Source: Diphasiastrum complanatum
Lineage: Eukaryota > Streptophyta > Lycopodiopsida > Lycopodiales > Lycopodiaceae
Assembly: GCA_029204225.1 (NCBI GenBank)
Contig: CM055095.1
Span: 12,920,530 to 12,984,529, forward strand
DNA length: 64,000 nt
Reading direction: 5' to 3'
Shown here: piece after piece, positions 59,300-64,000 of the stretch
Layout of the letters: each line of letters opens with the position of its first letter
Position numbering within the stretch: the stretch's first letter is position 1
The notes under the pieces: generated by a model
The model's input: the letters and a program-made list of their open reading frames with translations, nothing else
Databases searched by the model: none
What the model was told of the DNA's origin: nothing
Translations under genes and position numbers: made by a program

Positions 59300-60882
59300 G
59301 AATTTTCTTGCTTTAGGTTATTAGACATTAATTCCATTTGGAGATTGTAAAATTACAAATTACATTCTTCATGATAAGTGAAATCTTTCAACCAACATAA
59401 GTAGGAATTACAATCCACAACATTCATACATTTAACAGTTTCTAGAGCAGAAAGCGTATACGAAGAAGAAATATCAATATTTCCATTCAATTCTATGAGT
59501 GAGCCGTATGCAAGAACGACAAACTGTGTGTTACATAGTTTTTCTTCATAGACTCGTTCCTCTCATAGAACCACTCATTTCCAAGTATTACATCTACCCT
59601 ATCTAGATTCATAATGTGAAAGTTTAATTTATCCTTATAGGCTTGAATTTGAATCGGTAGACGTGGGACTATGCGGTCCCAACCTTGGCTTTCCGCTCTT
59701 GTTGTCAACTTCACTGTGTAACGGTGGCCACTTTGCCTTGTTTCCACCCTTAGCTTCTGCAACAAATTAGCATTAGTAAAATTATGTGTGGAACCATCAT
59801 CAAATAAAACTGTCATGCCACAACCCAACTCTATCCGAATGAGATCGTGAGGACCAAAAACAGCCGTGTTAAAATAGCAATGCTCACACACAGAAATACC
59901 AGCAAAGGAAAGATCAACACTAGATATGCTAGAGTTACCTAGTGTCTTAAAAGATGCCCCTTTAGCCTTCCGTTTCTTCGGACATTCCTTCGCGACATTA
60001 CCTGGTTCCATGCAATTAAGGCACAAATTGTCGCTTTTGGCTTTCATAAAGGTTTCCTGGTCCAAGATAGATCTTTTCTTCGATTTACCAGAACCTGAAG
60101 ACCCATCTTTTGCCTTATCTTTCGATTTCTTTGGAAAGAAAGGCTTCTTACCGTTTACGTCGGGCAAGACACCAGACTCAGGCTTGGCCACTATACGAGT
60201 ATCATCGTATATCCTGGCGAAGCGAACAACATCCTCGAGGGTAAGAGGGTGGTTCCTCCTGACCTCTAGTTGATAGTCTCTTGGCAACCCAAGAATGAAA
60301 TGCAATAAAAGAGGATCTATTCTAGTTGCAAAACGAGAATAGACCTCCTGAAATTCTTGTAAGCACTGATCCAGGGGCCAGTTCCCCATATGGATCGTTG
60401 CATATTGACGGTAAAATTCAAAATCATCAAGAATAGGAAGGAAGGGAGCCTTAAAGGCCTTACAAAAGTCCTCCCAATTCTTAGGAACTTCAGGCTTACC
60501 CCTCAAATCTTGCCACCACATGAAAGCTTTACCTCGCAGGTACATGACGGCTAGATTGATCTTGTTGTCGTCGGAAGAATCGTGCATGAAAAAGTGCGAA
60601 TTCGATCGATCGATCCACGGCAAGACCACCATTGGGGTTCTATCCTTCTTTTCCCCAACAAAAAATCTCAGGGGTGAATAAGGGTTGATGCAATAGCTGC
60701 CTTAACTGTGTCAACTCCTTCGAATCATGCTGATCCCGAGAGTGTTTTGATTGCAAATCAACAATCTGTTGCTATAGATTGTTAATTGCAAGCAACAAAG
60801 CTTCGGAATCCACGGTAGACGTAGATGTCATTACCTCATGAGCAGGAGACATAGGCTGTGTGGTAGGATTAAGATCCATATC
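59300..60882 (-). pseudogene. gypsy G gag and protease (5' piece)
   Basis: The frame starts at ATG 60882 (MDLNPTTQPMSPAHEV), has one stop near 60770 and another near 60637, then runs open from 60632 to 59493. Gag features are YLRGKAFMWWQDLRGK and LDQCLQEFQEVYSRFATRID. The zinc knuckle is damaged: CLNCMEPGNVAKEC has Asn where His should be. The protease region shows VLFDDGSTHNF, with Asp in place of the usual second residue, and VDVILGNEW. A frameshift at 59500 precedes ELNGNIDISSSYT, and coding runs into copia H at 59300. Confidence 0.88.
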
Positions 60883-61598
60883 TCAAGAGCAAGAGAGGTG
60901 AATTAAGAAAGAGAGAGTTGAAGAAGATCAAAAGCAACTCAAGGAAGGTAGATACAAGTCTAATCTTGCTAGCTCTTCACAATCCAAATGGTATTGTCCA
61001 TGGCTGCCATGAGGAATAAGAGTAAGCAAAGAGAAGGATGCACCACCGCCTCCACCTCTTCTTCTCATGAAATCATGCATAGGAGAGGCATGCCTCCCTC
61101 TCCATGCTTGATCTACACCTGCCATGTGGCATTACCTTGTCACCTAGGCCATATGTTAGACTCACTGCAAACCTCCAGGTGCCGGTTAACCACAAGAGAC
61201 CTAATGATTCACATTCCACCTCGCCATAGGACCTAATCCGGGTCCACCCTCGGTGCCCTGGCCTATGACCGTATCAAGCAGGATCCGACCTCCATCCTAG
61301 ATAGTGTCCCATACCACTGCCTACGCTCTCAACCATCTCCTGCCTCAAGCTAGCACTCATCCTGGCCGTGCACACGCTCTCCATCCACCTCCTCCTAGGT
61401 AGATAGAATGGATGGCAAATAAGTCCTCTTCCTCTTGTATACCTCCAAGGAGAGAGACTCCAAGCCATGTGCACACCTAGATCATGACACGTGGCAACCA
61501 TGCACGTTCACGAGTCACAAGTCAAGTCTACAGGCCCAGTCATCGTCCAGTCTCAAGTTTGGGTTTGGGACCCAAGGGAGTTGGGTCCCTAACAGGCA

Positions 61599-61657
61599 GA
61601 GGTAGAGGCAGGGGCAGAGGCAAGGGCAGAGGCAGAGGCAGAGGCAGAGGCAGAGGT
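61599..61657 (+). repeat. (GGCAGA)n hexamer array
   Basis: About ten units of ggcaga or ggcagg run in an 80-codon open frame (61484-61726) and encode alternating Arg-Gly. The frame continues into an acidic serine-rich end (SEEDSLSSYSS). RG tracts bind RNA, so this might be the start of a retroelement ORF1, but it is not linked to the LINE downstream by an open frame. Confidence 0.6.
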
Positions 61658-62024
61658 TCAAGGACACAACCGCACATATCTGAGGAGGATTCCTTATCTT
61701 CCTACTCATCTACTACTGATAGTTAGAGAAGGAGTCCCCCTTTGACCATGATGCATCGGAGCCATAGAGTTTCGTCGGTCTATGAGTCTATTGTCATGTG
61801 TGGAATGTGGATAAGTCAACATTCTTTTGTATCGTATACACTTAGCATTGTAGTACGCAGTATGAGATTACCTTTCAAGTTTCAGTTTTAACTATTGGTA
61901 TGCAGCATGTTCAGTTAGTAAGTAGTCAATCTGTTTGCAATGCCTCTGAAAAAAAATTTATAGGGCTATATGTTGTTTTTCCCCACTCCACACATGTTTC
62001 CAAAAATATTTCCAAAAAACAAAA

Positions 62025-62112
62025 AAAGAAACGCTGCAAAATTTTTTGAACCGTTTTGAAACGCTCGTTCCGAAATGCTCCCAGAACGTTGCGTTCCGAA
62101 ACGGGACGCATC
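62025..62112. repeat. GAACG/CGTTTCG word cluster
   Basis: gaaacgctgc, gaaccgttttgaaacgctcgttccgaaatgc, gaacgttgcgttccgaaacggg recur in both orientations beside an A-rich run. It resembles one end of the foldback elements at 37994 and 43984. The other end is not seen. Confidence 0.45.
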
Positions 62113-62485
62113 TTAGGTACCTATCCATCGAGATCAGAGACCGTGCACCACTTATAGTCATGTTGCAGCTCGAGCTATCCGACCTATCATGATGAGACAC
62201 GCATCTCATCCTCCTAGACAATGTCAGCGACCACCGAAGCTACCTCATGCTGCAACTTGTATCACATCCTTCTATAGTAGCAGCAGGACATGATGAGAGT
62301 GATATACTATGCTCCTATATGTCTCATCTCATTTAGTTCAGTTCATAGTATTAGATACGTTGTTTCTTTTGTTATTGTTTTGGAGACATTTCATTTGCTC
62401 CCACTTTTACCACATACTTGACATGTACATTTACTAGTCTTATATGCCTTTTGGCATGGAAAAGACATTAATGAAGCCTTCTTCT

Positions 62486-63648
62486 TCTTCTTCTTCGTCT
62501 TCTTTTTCTCTCTCTCTCTCTCTTCTACCACCAAAGCTTTCAAAAACTTCCTTGCCTGCAAGCTGAAGTTACTCAAAGCTGAGGTCCAATCATTGAGATC
62601 GAAAGTTACTCACTTACGAGAGGAAAACAGTCAATTGCGGACAGCACTTACATAATATAGTGCCAATCCTCTGCTTAATGGTGGTGCTGCAACAAAGATC
62701 CAGGAATTACAACAAGAGCTGACCCAACACAAGGAATCTACGAAATCTTGGGCATCACTCCTCAAAAACGGCAATGAAGGTAACCATATGTCCAGTTTGA
62801 TTGCTGCCACTTTATCGGAAGAAAAATTCAGAGAACAAAAATCACATAACGTTAGAGTCCATGGCATTCCCGACACCCAAAATGCGTTACAGGAAGCAAG
62901 TAATCTCTTGAACATTACTCTGTCTCATCATAGTAATGGAATAGATAAAGTTTGGCGCCCAAAGAAAGATAATGCCACGCTTGTCATTCGTTTCACATCG
63001 TTGGAAGAGCAGATCAGTACTCCATCTTAAATACAAACTCAAGGGTACCAGAATTTACTTGGATGATGACCTTACCTTTATTCGGGCGGAAGAACGTCGA
63101 AGAGCTTTCCAAGAGGCTCGTGAATAGGGCAGAGTTGCTATCTAAAGAGATGGATAGGTAAAATACATTGATGGCTCATACTAGGTAGTTGGGGGCCCGG
63201 GCATGGGAGCGCCCAAGCCCCCATCCACATCACCTTCTCCATTGCATATAGGTGTTTGGAATTGTAATGGGAGACACTCATCCTCGACAGCTGGTGATCT
63301 TTTGGACTTCATTACGGATGGAGACATTCTATTTTTCACTGAGACACATGAGAGCTCCTTGAGGGGACTACCGGAGTTTTCTAGATTTAGATGGTACTTA
63401 GCATTTAGGGCAAAGACACAGGCCATGAGTAGCAGAGATTCAGGTGGGGTTGCATGTCTATATCGAGCATCTTCATAGCCAGTCCTTCAGTCATACACGC
63501 TATCTTTGGATTCGCCTCATTAGTCAAAGCCTTGGTTTGGACAAGGATACCTTTATAGCCATTTTTTTATCATGATCGGACATATCATTGCTAAGCTCTA
63601 TGGCACCATTCTATAGTCGGCAGTGAGTATAGAGGCAGAGACTCGGAG
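62486..63648 (+). pseudogene. LINE: ORF1 and start of ORF2
   Basis: ORF1 (about 62490-63180) has a leucine-rich coiled coil (LKAEVQSLRSKVTHLREEN), a TAA at 62653, then VRVHGIPDTQ, typical of LINE ORF1 RNA-binding cores, and a frameshift near 63025. ORF2 begins about 63203 with an endonuclease start (IGVWNCNGRH, DILFFTETHE, SGGVACLY). It then jumps at about 63480 to the RT start (MIGHIIAKLYGTIL). It is cut at 63649 by an LTR of the J family. A purine/pyrimidine run (ttc)n(tc)n lies at 62482-62523. Confidence 0.8.
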
Positions 63649-64000
63649 TGTCATGCCCATGACTGGTCTCAGGTAGCGTGTCCAAGCTAAAGATTGGTAG
63701 ACCAACAACCCATAAGTTAGTTATGACTATAAGGGAATTGGGGCCCTTATGTGTATAGGGTCATAATCAATGGTTGTAGGCCTAAACTCATGGTGGTGGA
63801 TTGGTATGGGTCTATCAGTGAGTCATTGAGGAACTGGATGACGTGGCCAAGATAGGCTGCCGAGGTGTCCAGTGAGGTGTCACAGTGCACTACTAGTGGT
63901 GCATGCGCCTTGGAGGGTATAAGTATACCTATTGGGCTCTCACTAGTTGATCCTTGATTGTGAGACTAGTAGCCATATGTTGCTGGTGTGATGCCTCACT
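63649..64000 (+). repeat. LTR of J family, runs off the window
   Basis: It starts TGTCATGCCCATGACTGG and is collinear with the reverse complement of 57431-57913, through tgctggtgtgatgcc near the window end. It interrupts LINE coding sequence. Whether it is a solo LTR or the 5' LTR of a full element cannot be seen. Confidence 0.85.

Larger units (their letters stand above)
60883..62485. other. intergenic, possible 5' part of gypsy G
   Basis: The LTR and primer site of gypsy G should lie here, but I could not identify either. The stretch also holds an RG-coding hexamer array (61599-61657) and a CGTTTCG/GAACG word cluster (62025-62112). Otherwise no gene is supported. Confidence 0.4.

Overview
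This window is nuclear DNA from a land plant, and most of it is nested and decayed retrotransposon sequence. Two multi-exon host genes sit between the repeats, both on the minus strand. Evidence for a plant: a B3-domain gene of the ABI3/FUS3/LEC2 type, a plant-type cysteine-rich membrane protein gene, Ty1/copia and Ty3/gypsy elements primed by plant initiator-Met-type and 'TGGCNCCRTTGCCGGGGA'-type binding sites, long (GA)n tracts and introns of several kilobases. Large TE-filled introns would suit a fern, lycophyte or gymnosperm, but the sequence alone does not settle the species.

Layout. 1-2372: a broken copia element with a complete 3' LTR. 4124-6788 (-): a six-exon B3 transcription factor gene whose exon phases fit one 424-aa protein. 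7482-7811 and 15105-15964: two halves of an old gypsy gag-protease (B), split by a nearly complete gypsy element A (7812-15104, minus). 15965-32587 (+): gypsy element C, itself split by a truncated minus-strand gypsy element D (about 19662-28650). D carries an unusual long extra reading frame downstream of pol, and a dense array of TTCnnGAA palindromes lies directly upstream of that frame. 32692-34232 (-): copia remnant E. 35111-35880: badly decayed gypsy RT/RNase H.

37994-38590 is a foldback DNA transposon candidate with a 10-bp target duplication. 38937-47366 (-) is a host gene with five recognisable exons, one only 19 nt long; its introns hold a decayed gypsy integrase, a second MITE-like foldback, an LTR remnant and microsatellites. 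Its first exon or exons were not found in the window.

48108-64000 is a nest: a LINE fragment, then gypsy G (minus, 49014-49253 plus 59300-60882) split by copia H (49254-59299, target duplication GAATT). H contains a fragment of another gypsy (I, LTR-PBS-gag, about 50440-51914) and a complete insertion of a third element (J, 53142-57913, target duplication AGCAG). A second LINE (62486-63648) is cut at 63649 by an LTR of the J family that runs off the window.

None of the retrotransposons appears able to make all of its proteins. Damage includes frameshifts, stops in catalytic positions and large deletions. The most interesting non-routine signals are the heat-shock-element-like array beside the extra ORF of D, the foldback elements built from clusters of one short word, the 19-nt micro-exon, and several LTRs that end in TATA rather than CA.
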